Both the position numbers and the translations under genes were made by a program. A stretch of 64,000 nucleotides of DNA from NCBI GenBank assembly GCA_022457065.1, contig JAJGBQ010000003.1, positions 1,674,001 through 1,738,000 on the forward strand, written 5' to 3'. The DNA is from Curvularia sp. ZM96 (Eukaryota > Ascomycota > Dothideomycetes > Pleosporales > Pleosporaceae). Shown here piece by piece: positions 47,280 to 58,283 of this stretch. Each line of letters opens with the position of its first letter. Positions within the stretch are counted from its first letter, which is position 1. The notes beneath the pieces were generated by a model. That model worked only from the letters and a program-made list of their open reading frames with translations, made no database searches and was not told where the DNA came from.

Positions 47280-48009
47280 TTAGACACAAGCGAAAGTCAA
47301 CAGTGTAAAAACACCCCCCGAATAACCATTCACGGCTCCGGCAACAGCGCCCAACCCGCCCAAGATATCCTCACATAACTTGCTATCATCCACCTTCTCC
47401 ATTGAAACATCAAGCCCGATGTTCGGGGGCGCCGCATTCGCAGCATCTGGTGCCTGGTAGTTGATACCCCAGAACTTAGGCACCTCACAGTTGGTTGCAA
47501 CATGCTTGTTTTGCGGGCAATATGCCATAGCAGAGCTACCAAAGCAGCGGTTCGTGTACGTGACCTCTGTGCATTTAGCGACCTGCTTTGCGGCGAGAGC
47601 CAGGAGGTCGACGAGACCGTTGCGGATCCAGGTTGGGTATTCGCCGTCGGGGCCGAGAGTCACTTTGATGGCGTCTGCGCTTTCAGAGTGCGTGATCATG
47701 GCTTTGAGCTCGATGGGGTTCGTCTCGCATTGTCCGGATTCGTGGCAGATGGGGCCGACGGCGGCCATGATGTCGTCGGTGCTGAGGGAGCCGATTTGGA
47801 CGGTTTCTTTGGAGACTGGAGTTGTGCGAGTTAGTTGGAGAAGAGGGGGTGGGAGTGAAGGGGGGCTTACAGGTCAGTTTGATGTTGCCGTTCTTGTCCC
47901 AGGTTGCTTCGCTTCGCTTGGTGATGGAGTCGTGTTTGATGGCTGGCACAACGCCGGCGGTGGCAGTGGCGGCGAGGAGAGCCGCGATGGTAATGGTGTT
48001 GGAAAGCAT
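47280..48009 (-). CDS. Small secreted cysteine-containing protein, candidate effector-like
   Basis: 224 aa from exons 48009-47871 and 47815-47280 with a 55-nt intron. The signal peptide is MLSNTITIAALLAATATAG. A short propeptide ends in KR (AIKHDSITKR), a Kex2-type cleavage site. The mature part has eight Cys, in the contexts GPICHESGQC, QVAKCTEVTYTNRC, AMAYCPQ, ATNCEV, SKLCED and TFAC. It ends in a Gly-rich, weakly hydrophobic tail (LGGLGAVAGAVNGYSGGVFTLLTF), which could be a GPI signal or part of the fold. I do not recognise a domain. It may be a wall or host-interaction protein, but that is only inference from size, secretion and Cys content. Confidence 0.75.
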
Positions 48010-49374
48010 GGTGAAGGAGGTAATAGGAAAGGCTGGTAAGCTGAGAAGTCGAATATCAAGTTGATTGTTTGTTATGTTGTAGGAGTTGGTGATGCTGATG
48101 ATGATGAACTACTACTACAGCAGCGACCCAACAGCACCTTTATACTTTCTTCCAACCCCCAAGCCTCCTCTTTACCATCGTCATCTAGATCTCCACAATC
48201 CGAACCGATCTTTAGGCCTCCTCTTCGCCGTTTACACTCGGTGATCAAAGCACAGGGCAGTAAGGCAAGCAAGAGAACAGGCCCGTCAATCTCCCCATCC
48301 AGAAACTCAACATGACTATCCCCATCTCTCTCGCTATCAGCGATCCTGTTCGAGGCTCAGACACACTACCTAGTTAAACTTCAAGCCTCAAAAGATGCAT
48401 CCAATCCGCAGCCAGAAAAACAGAAGACTAGAGAGAACCCGTAAATAGCACCAACCCCATGGCTCCCTTCCCCCAGCCGGGGAACATCCTACGCCTAAAA
48501 CTTCAGACAACGTAGGCAGGCTGTCTACATCCGCTACCCACCCAACCTTGGCACCCGCACGGGAGGCCTTGCCCAGAGGCCAGCAAGAAACAAGCAAAAA
48601 AGATTGGTACATGCGCTTCGCCTCCCAGCCCACGGGGTGCAGCGGGCACTAGCATCGAAGCTAGACGGTAGGAGTGCAGGGGGCGGGAGGCTGAGTAGGC
48701 GAAAAGGAACCCAAAGAAAGGGCCGGAATTTTGATACGCGGTTGGCCTTAGACATCTATGTAGGTGCGTAGATATGCAGGGGCGGGACGGCGCGCCTTAT
48801 CCTGTGCTTAACTGGGGGAATATGGGTGGTTGTGCAACGTCATGTTCTGTTGATGGTTGGCCTAGTGATCACTTTCTAGGGCAAATTCAATGATTGCAGT
48901 AAGTATAGTACAAAACTCTCTTTTTTTGTGTTTTTCTTTTGCACGGCACATTCTGCACAATGTTATCTCGGTATGTCCGAGGTTCTTTTCTGCTCTTGCA
49001 CCACGGCGGTATTTCTTGCGCTAGCGGAATGACGTCGGGTATCCGCAACGGGCGCTGGACTCAGCCTCAAAACAACGGTGGATACCAAAACAGGTCACAA
49101 AAATAGTGGTAGATGCCAAGCACAGCTTTTCGTGGGGGCGGTGAAAGTCTGCCTTGGGGGAAATGGAGAAAGAGAGAGTGCGGGAGGCAGGTGAGGCGGA
49201 GTCAAATCTCCCTTAATCGCAACTATTTCTCCTTGGGAGTTAGTAGTGTAGCCACATGAATCATGTAATGCTCCCCCACGGACTACAAAGAGCTGGGATC
49301 TCGCAGGCTGCGTATAACATAGGGTATATTTTCATTTGTAGCACTGTCTACTACTTCTTTCACATTTGCATTTT
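48010..49374. other. Intergenic, upstream of the secreted-protein gene
   Basis: About 1.4 kb. The first 120 bp are the likely leader and promoter of the secreted protein. No gene recognised in the rest. Confidence 0.55.
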
Positions 49375-50334
49375 CTACATCTTAGCACCGTGCACAAAGA
49401 GCCTCTTGCCGAATGTCTCCTGGTGCGTCTTCTCGCCAGGGCCGCCCGCTCGCCCACCAAAGACCAGCTGGGCCCTGAGCTTCCATCCGAGCGGGATCTT
49501 CCAGTGCTCGGCGGCCTTTGGGTCAATGATGGGGTTGTAGTGTTGGAGGTTGGCGCCGAAACCCTCTGCTTCTAGGGCTACCCAGAGAGCGTATTGGTGC
49601 ATGCCGTTAGTCTGCTCAGACCAGTCGCCAAAGTGGTGTGCGTAGGAGGCTGCGGATGGTTAGTGCCAAGACCTTGTATAAGTCATGTGCTAGGTATGTC
49701 TCTTACGGAATGCTTTGCGGAGAGCCTCGACTGGCTCGGGGTCTTCGTAACAGAGGATCTGTGATTGTCAGTTGCTACTCTTATATTTTCCGATGCTCTA
49801 CTATGGACCACACGATTCTCGTTGAGAACGAAGAGCCACCACCATACAAAGAACATGAATACATACCGTTCCATAGGCGTTCTTGAATCCCTGAATCTTC
49901 TCCTGTGTCTTGGGGAACTTGTCCTCACCAGTCAGAGGCTTCAAGACCTCGAGGACATAATCCCAGAACTGGTCGTGCTCCTTGTTCAAAAGCACGACGA
50001 GACGTGTGCTCTGCGAGTTGAAAGATGAAGGCACATGAAGCAGAGCCTTCTCTGCGAGCTCAACAATCTGCTTGTCGGAGATGGGCGCCTCCTTGTTGAG
50101 GGCGTAGATTGTGCGACGTTCTTTGATGGCGTCGAGGAAGGGCTTTTGGGCGGACATGAGGGGCGATGTGGATGTTGAAAAGGCTTTGGAGGTAGATGCA
50201 AGCAAGCTTGAAGTCGATGGAGGAAATGATGATACTGGAGTCAGACGAAGGGAGGGCGATGCGCTCTTGTATCCCCCGCCGACCCAAGCACGATACCTAG
50301 CGGCCCGAAGAGTATTGCTCAGCATCTGCGCCAT
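49375..50334 (-). CDS. Nitroreductase-like oxidoreductase, Frm2/Hbn1 type
   Basis: FMN-dependent nitroreductase-fold protein; yeast relatives act in lipid signalling and redox stress. Exons are 50334-49867, 49758-49707 and 49649-49375, giving 264 aa from the start used here. Family landmarks are FLDAIKERRTIYAL, VPSSFNSQSTRLVVLL (FMN-binding), YEDPEPVEALRKAFPSYAHHFGDWSEQTNGM across two splices, LEAEGFGANLQHYNP and WKLRAQLVFG. The start is uncertain. The core begins at Met 50157 (MSAQKPF). The in-frame stretch from 50334 (MAQMLSNTLRAARYRAW, then Ser-rich) looks like a mitochondrial presequence. The frame stays open further to 50538, where MFAVRSLFTGLISGLLL would instead give a membrane anchor. 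Confidence 0.85.
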
Positions 50335-51210
50335 GGACTCGGTTAGCTGTAGTGGGGGGTCCGTAGAGGAAAGGTCTTCGGAGACACTGTGGCCCGACGG
50401 TTGGAAACTACTAGGTAGTATCTTATGCAGCAACAGGGCAAGCAACAGGCCCGATATCAGGCCGGTGAACAAAGAGCGAACAGCGAACATGTTGTGGACA
50501 CGACACGGTGTGCCTGGTTTGTAAGATTGACGCAGCACTTGGGAGTGGCTTTAAACTGCAACTGCCATTGGTTTTGCTATTGTAAAAGCGCGGGTTTCAT
50601 TTGGATTACGAACGCTAATGTCGCTATTTTGCGGGTTATGGTGTTAGTGTGTCCGGCATGCGGGAGTGCCTGTGCTGAGACGATTTACAATCCATCTGTC
50701 AGCCGTTTCGGTTGGCGCGCAGTAATTCCGCAGGAGCGGTAGTCATCCTACACGCAGCTTACACATAATGCTGCATGTTTGATCTGCAATTATATCAGCG
50801 AGGCACCGCGTACGTTTGAAGAAGGAGATTCGCATTTGCTTGAAGCGAGAGAACCGCTTATTTCTGAATCAAGAACACCGCGTATGTTTGAAGTGCTTTT
50901 TGATCTAACCGCGTCCGTATCTTGCGCGATTGCATTCGACAGTTGGCCCGAGGGGAATAGAGGGGTAATCAGTTTACCCTTTGTTCATTAATCACATAAA
51001 CTTATTACAATACCGCACATTCTTTGAGCTAAAACCTTACCTTTTATAGGGTCTCATTCATATATGCCCGTAACGCTGACCGTAAAGGCGTTTTCCTATA
51101 AACCACACATTACTATTAGAAGCGTAACACCTTGTGCTGCGTCAATAGGAGCTACAAGCGCAAACGATTCAGAAGCCACGTTGTTCACAATGGCCGAACA
51201 GACCTCAGCC
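50335..51210. other. Intergenic, AT-rich tract between nitroreductase and transporter pseudogene
   Basis: No gene. From about 50760 to 51210 the sequence is AT-rich and contains an 18-bp direct repeat differing by one C/T (50804-50821 and 50876-50893). It resembles a degraded, possibly RIP-affected, segment. Confidence 0.5.
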
Positions 51211-52352
51211 TCAGCATTTCTCAGCCTCTCCCAGAGACGATTCATCGCCATGGTCTCCACGTAGATGATGAGGAACCCGCCTGGCCGACGTATGGGGCAT
51301 AGTATCCTCAAGCATACGATCAACCTGTTTAAGAGAAAGACCCTTCGCCTCAGGCACTAGCAAGTACGCGAAAACCATGCGAGCAGTGCATGTCACACCC
51401 AGACGAAGAACACCATAACCTTGAGATTTCCATAGCCCTGAGTTCCAGAACACTGCCAAAGATTAACACTTTGCCGTCTGTAGCATCCTGTCGGAACTTA
51501 CATTGCTAGCTGTAGAAAGCATAACGCTTCTGGTGCGAATCAGCAGAGGAAAAATTTCTCCAACGACGACCCAGGCGCCCGGCCCCTATGTCGATGCGAA
51601 GAAGAAAATGTAGAAGCACGTGAAGACGATCAGACACGTGCCAGCTGCCTTGCTGCCTTCGTCGACAGTACCAACAATAGTAATGACAAACCCGCAGATG
51701 AGCATACCGAAACCGCCACTGGTGAGTATCGCACGGCGTCCGAATCGCTCAATAATCCGGAAAGAGACGAGGGTGGAGGCGACGCTGACAGCAGTTGTGA
51801 TCATGGAGATGAGAAAGGCGTTTTGAAGCCCGGCCGTTTGGAAGAAGGTTGAGCCGTAGTAGAAGACTGGTGCCTTGTTAGCTTTTCTACCAGGTATTTA
51901 CTTACTGAAATTGACACCAGTCCACTGCTACATAATCTGCAGCATCATTCCCAGCACCACACAACGGAGATTACTCGACGGGCTCCATTCGCCATGGAAG
52001 CAATCAGTCTAGCTCGAGCGCCTGACACGCATTTCGTAGTTGTGGTTGTCGGTCAACTCCTTGAGCTCGTCTGTAATGTACATGGAATCCGGAGGCTGTT
52101 CACGCAGTGAAGCAACTTCTAGTGCGACACCAACGGAGAAGATAGTGCAGCCCACAACAACAGTCGAGCGCCGACCAATCCAGTCAGCCACCGAGCCTGC
52201 AACTTTCCAAACCGCTGCTTGAAAAACAGCATTCCTAGCACGCCGTTGATGTAGCCGGAATCATAGCCGAAGAGGGTGTCACCAAAGGCGGCAGAGATGC
52301 AGAAGAGGTAGTCTCGCGGCGTTATGGGGGCTTCGATGCGGCTGGGTGCCAT
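51211..52352 (-). pseudogene. Decayed MFS sugar transporter
   Basis: Remnant of a fungal hexose-type major facilitator transporter. The start MAPSRIEAPITPRDYLFC and helix 1 (FGYDSGYINGVLGM, then FFKQRFG) are intact. A deletion near 52210-52225 then jumps to helix 2-3 (ADWIGRRSTVVVGC), and another near 52107 joins helix 3 to the central loop (REQPPDSMYITDELKEL, NHNYEMR), losing helices 4-6. Next come LQIM-stop-QWTGVNF with TAG at 51928-51930, helices 8-10 (SFRIIERFGRRAILTSGGFG), a TAG at 51586-51588 in place of Trp before GPGAWVVVGEIFPL, and the closing PEAKGLSLKQVDRMLEDT. About 500 aa are expected; little more than half is recognisable. Both stops are CpA-to-TpA type changes. Confidence 0.9.
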
Positions 52353-52853
52353 GGCGTGTGTCGGGTTGTGTGCCTTCATTGGGTGTGGAACTTTAAGATC
52401 GGATGTGGACGGTGTAGTCAGGAGTGATTCTGGATTAGAGAGGAATGTTAAAAAAACTATGTAGAGAATGCTCATCTGTCCAGAGAAATTAAAAAAAAAG
52501 GAGTAGATTTAAGAAAAGGACATTTGCCATGGTGATTCCTAATATCAGCGCATCATCACGTCTTTCATAGCGATTGCAACACTGTGCATCACTCCCGTAC
52601 CAAGAAGTAGTCGATATGCTTGTGTGACAACCCGAAAAGAGCAAAATTCGTGGAAAGTGAAGGACTCGAGATATTCTAAAGAATTTGATATTGTGAATAG
52701 AAGGATGCTCAGCGTTAACTGCGTAAGTTGCGGGAAGAAGGTATATGTACTACTGTAAAAAAAGAAAAGGAATATCTAAATGACGAAAGACATATATGTA
52801 TAGCCAAAGGACATGATACAAAATGAACCAAGTCAAGGAAATGCGGAATAAAG
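52353..52853. other. Intergenic between pseudogene and PPxY gene
   Basis: 500 bp, AT-rich, no gene seen. Confidence 0.6.
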
Positions 52854-53257
52854 TTAACCTCGTGCAGCATCCTGGCGCACTACCTCGTTGTAACTTGGTG
52901 GCGGATCTTCCTCGCTATTCCTCTCTACACTCACACTCCTGCGCCTACTTTCGTCCCGAGATCTAGCGTACTGGCCGCGACGAGCGTCTTCTAGTGCTCT
53001 TTGTGCATCGGCACGTTTTTCCTGCGTCTGTTGTTGCCGTTCTCGAGTCGTCATTGGCGGTGGTGGCGCCGACGATGAAGAGCCGTAGATGGCTTCGTGT
53101 TGCTACTAGCATGTTAGCATGCAAAAGTCGTCATGTGTGAAAGCTAAGAACATACAGCAAGAGCCTTCTTCTCTTTCCTCTCCAGTCTCTTCTCAGATAT
53201 TGTGCGTCCTAGCTTTTCGGCGCCAAGGCCGATACTAACGGCGATGAGACCGGCCAT
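52854..53257 (-). CDS. Small charged protein with a C-terminal PPxY motif
   Basis: 116 aa from exons 53257-53156 and 53102-52854; the intron is 53 nt. The N-terminus is a short amphipathic/hydrophobic segment (MAGLIAVSIGLGAEKLGRTI), followed by a very basic helix (SEKRLERKEKKALA), a Ser/Pro linker (GSSSSAPPPP) and an Arg/Gln/Glu-rich helix (REERQQQTQEKRAD-type). Near the end is DPPPSYNEVVRQ, a PPxY ligand for WW domains such as those of the Rsp5/Nedd4 ubiquitin ligase. It may be a membrane-linked ubiquitin-ligase adaptor or target, but this is inference. I do not recognise a named family. Clean splice signals and the continuous frame support the call. Confidence 0.65.
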
Positions 53258-56200
53258 GGTTGGCTGTGCAGAGCAGTGAAAGTTGGTGAGCTGGTTCGAA
53301 TTATACTGGCGAATGGCTTCTCCTATGGGATTTGCCGTAGGACGTGATCCGCGGCAGCCTGGTTGAAGTAGGGAGATAAGTTGTCCGGGCGCCGGTGAAT
53401 GTCGCGTTCCCTTTCTGCAACACATGGTAAGCAGGCTGTTGAGCTAAGAGATAAAACGAAGATCAACAATGCTGTCTGATGGAAGTTCGCCAGGTTGAGA
53501 TCGTTTTATATATTGAAGCCCTACATGTTTTACCGGTGTTGGCTCTATGGGACAACCGTACCCTTTTGCGAAAGGCCGGCATGAGTTACCCAAAAGGCAC
53601 ATAGATGTCATGTGAAAGTCCAGGCGCCTCTTCTTGGAAGAACGCCTAGGATTACTTCTGTCGTGATTTGTAACTCTTACTCCATTGCAGCTCCAACTCT
53701 TCCCTTTTCATCAGCACTAGAGGAATCAACCAGCACGTGCCTGTTTTGTGTATCTGCCATTTCTGATGGCCAGACTTGTAAAAAGCAGTAGAGCGTGGCC
53801 GTCAGCCTTTCCTGCACGGCCCATGCTGTTGTCAAACTAGGGTGCTGGGCCATGTTGCCAGGCGGCCCTCTCTTATGAACGAAGATCGTCTGCTAGGATA
53901 TCATTGATCACCCGATGTGCGGGCAAATGCGAAGTGGAATCGCCATCGGCCCCTTTTACAAAAGAACATTTCGTCGCACACCATCCTATGGCGCAAAGGA
54001 AGCAGAAGAATGAGGATCCGGACAGACTGTGTTGGTCGCACAAGACGGAACGAAATTGGAGCCAAAAGAAATGCTCAGCATGTGGTTTGACAGCGCCGTA
54101 CTCCGTACTTGGCCGATGCTTACAAGACGTTGCTTACATTCCAAGAGGGCTAGGGGGCCAAAGCATTTGGGTTGCCATTGATTCACAGCGTTTTTGTGAC
54201 CCCTGGAAATCCAGGGTAAATGTGATAGTAATACCCTGCGTTGTCCAATTACAAGCCTGGTAGGGCATTGCTAAAACCTATAGCACCCGCTGGGTGCTCT
54301 GACCAAGACGCCACTTTCATCATTCGCAAGACTGCACTGGGATGGCGTTTGCCAGTCGTGGTGAGGCCCGGTGGGTGAATTTGGCATGTCAACAAGGAGG
54401 CGGGTGATGTAATTGCATGGGGAAGAGAATAACGTTTCACGATAGTTTGAGCGGCCGAGGATGTGTGTGTCTGGTGTTGGGCATGCCTGTCGGTTTCGAG
54501 GTAAGAGCGGCGCATGTAACCGTGCACAGGATATTGAAGAGGAAAGGGGGATGTGTCAGGTAAGCAGTGCCCCGAGGCTTGGGGTTACAAGGCGTTGTGA
54601 TGAGTCGACACCGTGACTCGAGAGTCGAGGTGTAGCGAGCGAGGCAGTTGGACAGGACAGGCGAAAGCAAGAGACAAAGTATGGAACATGGATCAAGCAT
54701 GGGCAAATGAGCGTCTTCGCAGGGGTCGGACGAGAAACAGGCTTTTTGCAGCAACCCAATCAGCATGGCTATGAGCGGCCCACGGCTCGGCTTGTTGGAA
54801 GAAGAAGAAGAAGGGAGAGAGGGAGCGCCATGCATCTGGTAGGAATGCACGTGGCCAGTCGGTGCAATGAGGGGTTTTCCCGGCCAAAGGTCAGGGAAGC
54901 TGATTGTTGCTTTTGGCTCGGGCTTGCACCGGCATGCCGACTGCAGCGTGTGGTGAGGGTGATTGGTGGCTAGAGCCGATGGATGCTGTGTCTGCTGCCT
55001 GACCTAAAAGATGACATGGGTGTCCGGGGCAGAAGGGCCAGGATGGGTGGAGCAGGACTGAAGCATAGCTCAGTTATCAGCGTGGTGGTTTGGGCGAGCC
55101 GGACGGCAGAGGAGCTGTGCCTTGCCCTCGAGGCGTAGGGCGTGGCTATGGGCGAACCGCAGTTCCGTGGATCGAACGCTGGGTCCTGAAGCCGATCTCC
55201 CTATGGGCGCGCCCCGTGACCATGATTTGCTCGAGGGTCGGTACTTGGTGCGCCAAACAGCCGGACACGGTGGGCTTGGTCGTGAGAGCGGCCACGGCTG
55301 GGGCAGGCACCAGGAGCCACAACCAGCAAGGCGGGCTGCTGCGGAGCGCTAGCAGGGCGCCATGGTCCTTTTTTCTGCGCGGAGTCGGACGAGGGCCGAG
55401 CAGCCTGTAAGGATGGAGCAGCCGGGCGTCTGGAGCCTGGGGCGAATCCGCGAGATGCCGCAGACAGAGTGTAGGCTAAAGCTGCGCCCCGTCCTATACC
55501 GAACCCTGCTAAGACGGCCGGCCGTGCAGAGTGCATGGCTGCGAGTACGTCGACGACAGGCAGAAGCAGGATAGAGGGCGATAGAGAGATAGGTCGAGCG
55601 ACGGCGAGAGGGCACCGTGGCGCGCGGGGGGGGGCGACGGCTGTGTTATCGGCATGGGGGCGACAGGGCGTCGAGGTGTTTGGCGTGCGGCTGCGCCTGG
55701 CCGCGACGGGGACGGGGAGGGGGCATGAAGGAGGGGGAAAGGGTACCTGTTGATGAGAGCGAGACTCGTACAGTCATCAAATTAGCTCAGGACTGTGGCT
55801 CTCCCAGGCATGGCCCGCTCCCAACGCGCCCTGGGGTCACCAACCGTTGTCTCTGCCTGCCTGCCTGCCTCGCCCTCCTCCCCTACCTTTCCACTACTAC
55901 CACCACCCCACCATCACCACCTCGCTCCTCCACTCCACACCTCCATCATCATCGTCATCACCATCACCACCACCGCCGTCCATCGCAACGACGCCCACGC
56001 ACGCCCCGGAAGGCTGCCATCGCTACGGCTGCTGCCCCTGCTCACTGCATCGCTGCGACAGCACCCACTCCGCCGCCGACTACCACCACCACCACCACGC
56101 CCAGGACGCAGAAAAAGAAGCTGCCGCAGACGACCAGTTGGGCACCACCATTGCTGCCAGTGTCCTCGCGCGACGGCTGCAGTGTGCCTGTAAGTGCGTG

Positions 56201-56612
56201 CGCTGCTCTGACGAGACCCGGCGCGGCTCCTGGCCCTGACGCCCATTGGCTCGAGCGGCCCACCCCCCAGGCCGCTTCGACAACGACGCGGATCGCCCAG
56301 GCTCGCTGTCGCTCCCAGCTCCAGCTCGAGTCCGCGTCTGCGCCCAAAAAGCCCCTCTGCCTACCACCGTCGCTTGCATCGCCGCCTGCTTCCTGCCCAA
56401 ACCTCGCGCTCCCGCCTTTCTCAGCGCCGCACATCCCCTTGGTTCACCCGCGCACAACAACGCCCCGCTCTTTGTCTTCTGCGCATGCCCATCCCGCCAC
56501 CCTCTGCCCGCCAGAGTTGCTCTCGGCTTCCTGTCGCATCCCTCTGGCCCGACTCCCACCGTCCTTTGTTCCCTGCGACACCCGCCCCAAAAGCGTCACC
56601 ACGCACAACACC
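53258..56612. other. Intergenic, 3.3 kb upstream of WHI3-like gene
   Basis: The longest gene-poor stretch. No domain-bearing frame seen. From about 55830 the plus strand is pyrimidine-rich with CCTGC and CAC/ACC microsatellites, consistent with a long WHI3 leader. A plus frame of 119 codons at 53904-54263 is unsupported. Confidence 0.55.
55890..56110. repeat. Degenerate CAC/ACC/CAT trinucleotide-rich tract
   Basis: A low-complexity pyrimidine/CA-rich stretch in the presumed WHI3 leader. It encodes His/Thr/Pro runs in all plus frames. Confidence 0.85.
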
Positions 56613-58283
56613 ATGACCACCAGACCTAGTCCCAGCAGCACAAGCCCTTCGGTCCTGTCCAACAGCCCTTTCCCCCACGGCTCCCACAGCAGCTCCACGT
56701 CGTCGTCGCCCCCAAAGTTGTTTGCGTCGCACAACACCATGACTGCCGACGCCTTCGTATCCCCCATGTATCCTGCCCCGGGCGCAATCGGAGAGCGCAG
56801 GCCCGTCGACAAGCCCACCACCCGCCACAGCATCCTCTTGCGCAAGCTGCCCAGCAACAGCGACCGCGAGGCGGTGCGCAACATCCTCCTCTTCGCCAAA
56901 GACCTCATCGACTGCGAGTTGCTCCCCCAGCCCAGACACGCCGACGACAAGGGCTTTGCCAGCGCCATCGCGCACTTCCAAACATTCGAGGGCGCAAAGG
57001 AAGCCCGCGACCTGCTCAACGGGAAGCGCAATGCCACCAACGATGCCACGCTCGTCGTCGAGCTGATGCACGAAGCGCCGCCGCCCGGCGCCGTTGGGTC
57101 GCGTCGCAACACCCTCGACAGCATACCCGCCCGTCAAGCCTCGGTCGCCAGCACCATGTCCACATCCACCGCCAACGGCCGACAGTCCTCGCGATACAAC
57201 GGCACCTTTCAAAACATGGAGAAGATGTCCCCACCCAACGGGACCCCAGGTCTTGGCAACGGAGAATTCCCGGTCAACAACCTCTTCTCGCCGACATCTC
57301 CCGTCAACACCTCTTTCGCCAGCCGCAACTTGGGCAAGTCAGTCATCAACGACGAGGCTGATGACGACGATGGCCTGCTGAACGAATCCATTGGATATGC
57401 CACTGGTGGCCCTCAGCCTCAGTCCAGCATGCCCCGCCGTGCTACCAACCCAAACTCTTCTTCCATTCCCGTACAGCGTTTCGGAAGTCTTTCCCTCAAC
57501 ACCAACGGGGCTGCCGGGGTCAAGTCTCCGCCCATGTCAAACTATGCTTCCCCTCGTTCTGGATCCAACATGCAGTCGCCAGGTCCCTCCCTGTCAGCCA
57601 TGTCACCACACAGCATTCCATCTGCTCTCAGTAGCGGACCAAGCACGGGTTACCAGCAGTATTCTCAGCACTTTGCAAGGCCTACTTACCCACCAGTGAA
57701 TCCGGCAGATCAGAACCCACCGTGCAACACCCTTTACGTGGGCAATCTCCCAATGGACACTTCCGAAGACGAGCTCAAAGCCGTCTTCTCAAAGCAGCGT
57801 GGATACAAGCGCCTCTGCTTCCGGACCAAGCAGAACGGTCCCATGTGCTTTGTCGAATTCGAGGACACGTCCTTTGCTACCAAGGCTCTGAACGAACTCT
57901 ATGGATACATGCTCCACAACAGTGTCAAGGGCGGCATTCGCCTGAGCTTTTCCAAGAATCCCTTGGGTGTACGCAGCGGCCAGAACTCTGGCTTAGGCCC
58001 ACAGTCTGCCATCACCCCAACTACCCCTCTTTCGGCCTTTGGCAACGGCGTTGCTGCTCCTCCCGGCTTCTCCACCGCTACTGGTCCCCCACCGGGCTTG
58101 TCCGCACCTCCCGGGCTATCTGCTGCTGGTCACACCAACGGTAGCTCCGGCTTTGGCATGTATGCCAATGGTGGTTTCGGCATGGGCCCCAACGGCATGG
58201 CTGCCTCGATGCGTCAGCCACTGGCGTCCAGTGGCACCGGCAACGGCTTTGGAGGCTACTCCTCCTTCATGATGGGCCGCTAG
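56613..58283 (+). CDS. WHI3: RNA-binding protein, WHI3-like (two RRMs)
   Basis: Binds mRNAs such as cyclin transcripts and, in filamentous fungi, helps local mRNA control. 556 aa in one exon from the chosen start MTTRPSPSS. RRM1 lies around residues 70-160 (RHSILLRKLPSNSDREAV, then FASAIAHFQTFEGAKEA). RRM2 begins near 369 (CNTLYVGNLPMDTSEDEL, MCFVEFEDTSFATKALNELYG). Between and after them are Ser/Asn/Pro- and Gly-rich disordered segments; the C-terminus is Gly/Asn/Met-rich and prone to condensation. The frame is open for 332 codons upstream of this ATG, but that part is low-complexity leader-like sequence. Confidence 0.9.
   Translation: MTTRPSPSSTSPSVLSNSPFPHGSHSSSTSSSPPKLFASHNTMTADAFVSPMYPAPGAIGERRPVDKPTTRHSILLRKLPSNSDREAVRNILLFAKDLIDCELLPQPRHADDKGFASAIAHFQTFEGAKEARDLLNGKRNATNDATLVVELMHEAPPPGAVGSRRNTLDSIPARQASVASTMSTSTANGRQSSRYNGTFQNMEKMSPPNGTPGLGNGEFPVNNLFSPTSPVNTSFASRNLGKSVINDEADDDDGLLNESIGYATGGPQPQSSMPRRATNPNSSSIPVQRFGSLSLNTNGAAGVKSPPMSNYASPRSGSNMQSPGPSLSAMSPHSIPSALSSGPSTGYQQYSQHFARPTYPPVNPADQNPPCNTLYVGNLPMDTSEDELKAVFSKQRGYKRLCFRTKQNGPMCFVEFEDTSFATKALNELYGYMLHNSVKGGIRLSFSKNPLGVRSGQNSGLGPQSAITPTTPLSAFGNGVAAPPGFSTATGPPPGLSAPPGLSAAGHTNGSSGFGMYANGGFGMGPNGMAASMRQPLASSGTGNGFGGYSSFMMGR

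Noticed and set aside
53285..53310. GGTTCGAATT T-loop-like string suggesting a tRNA
   Set aside because: No anticodon or acceptor stem pairs around it on either strand; it lies in the leader of the PPxY gene.
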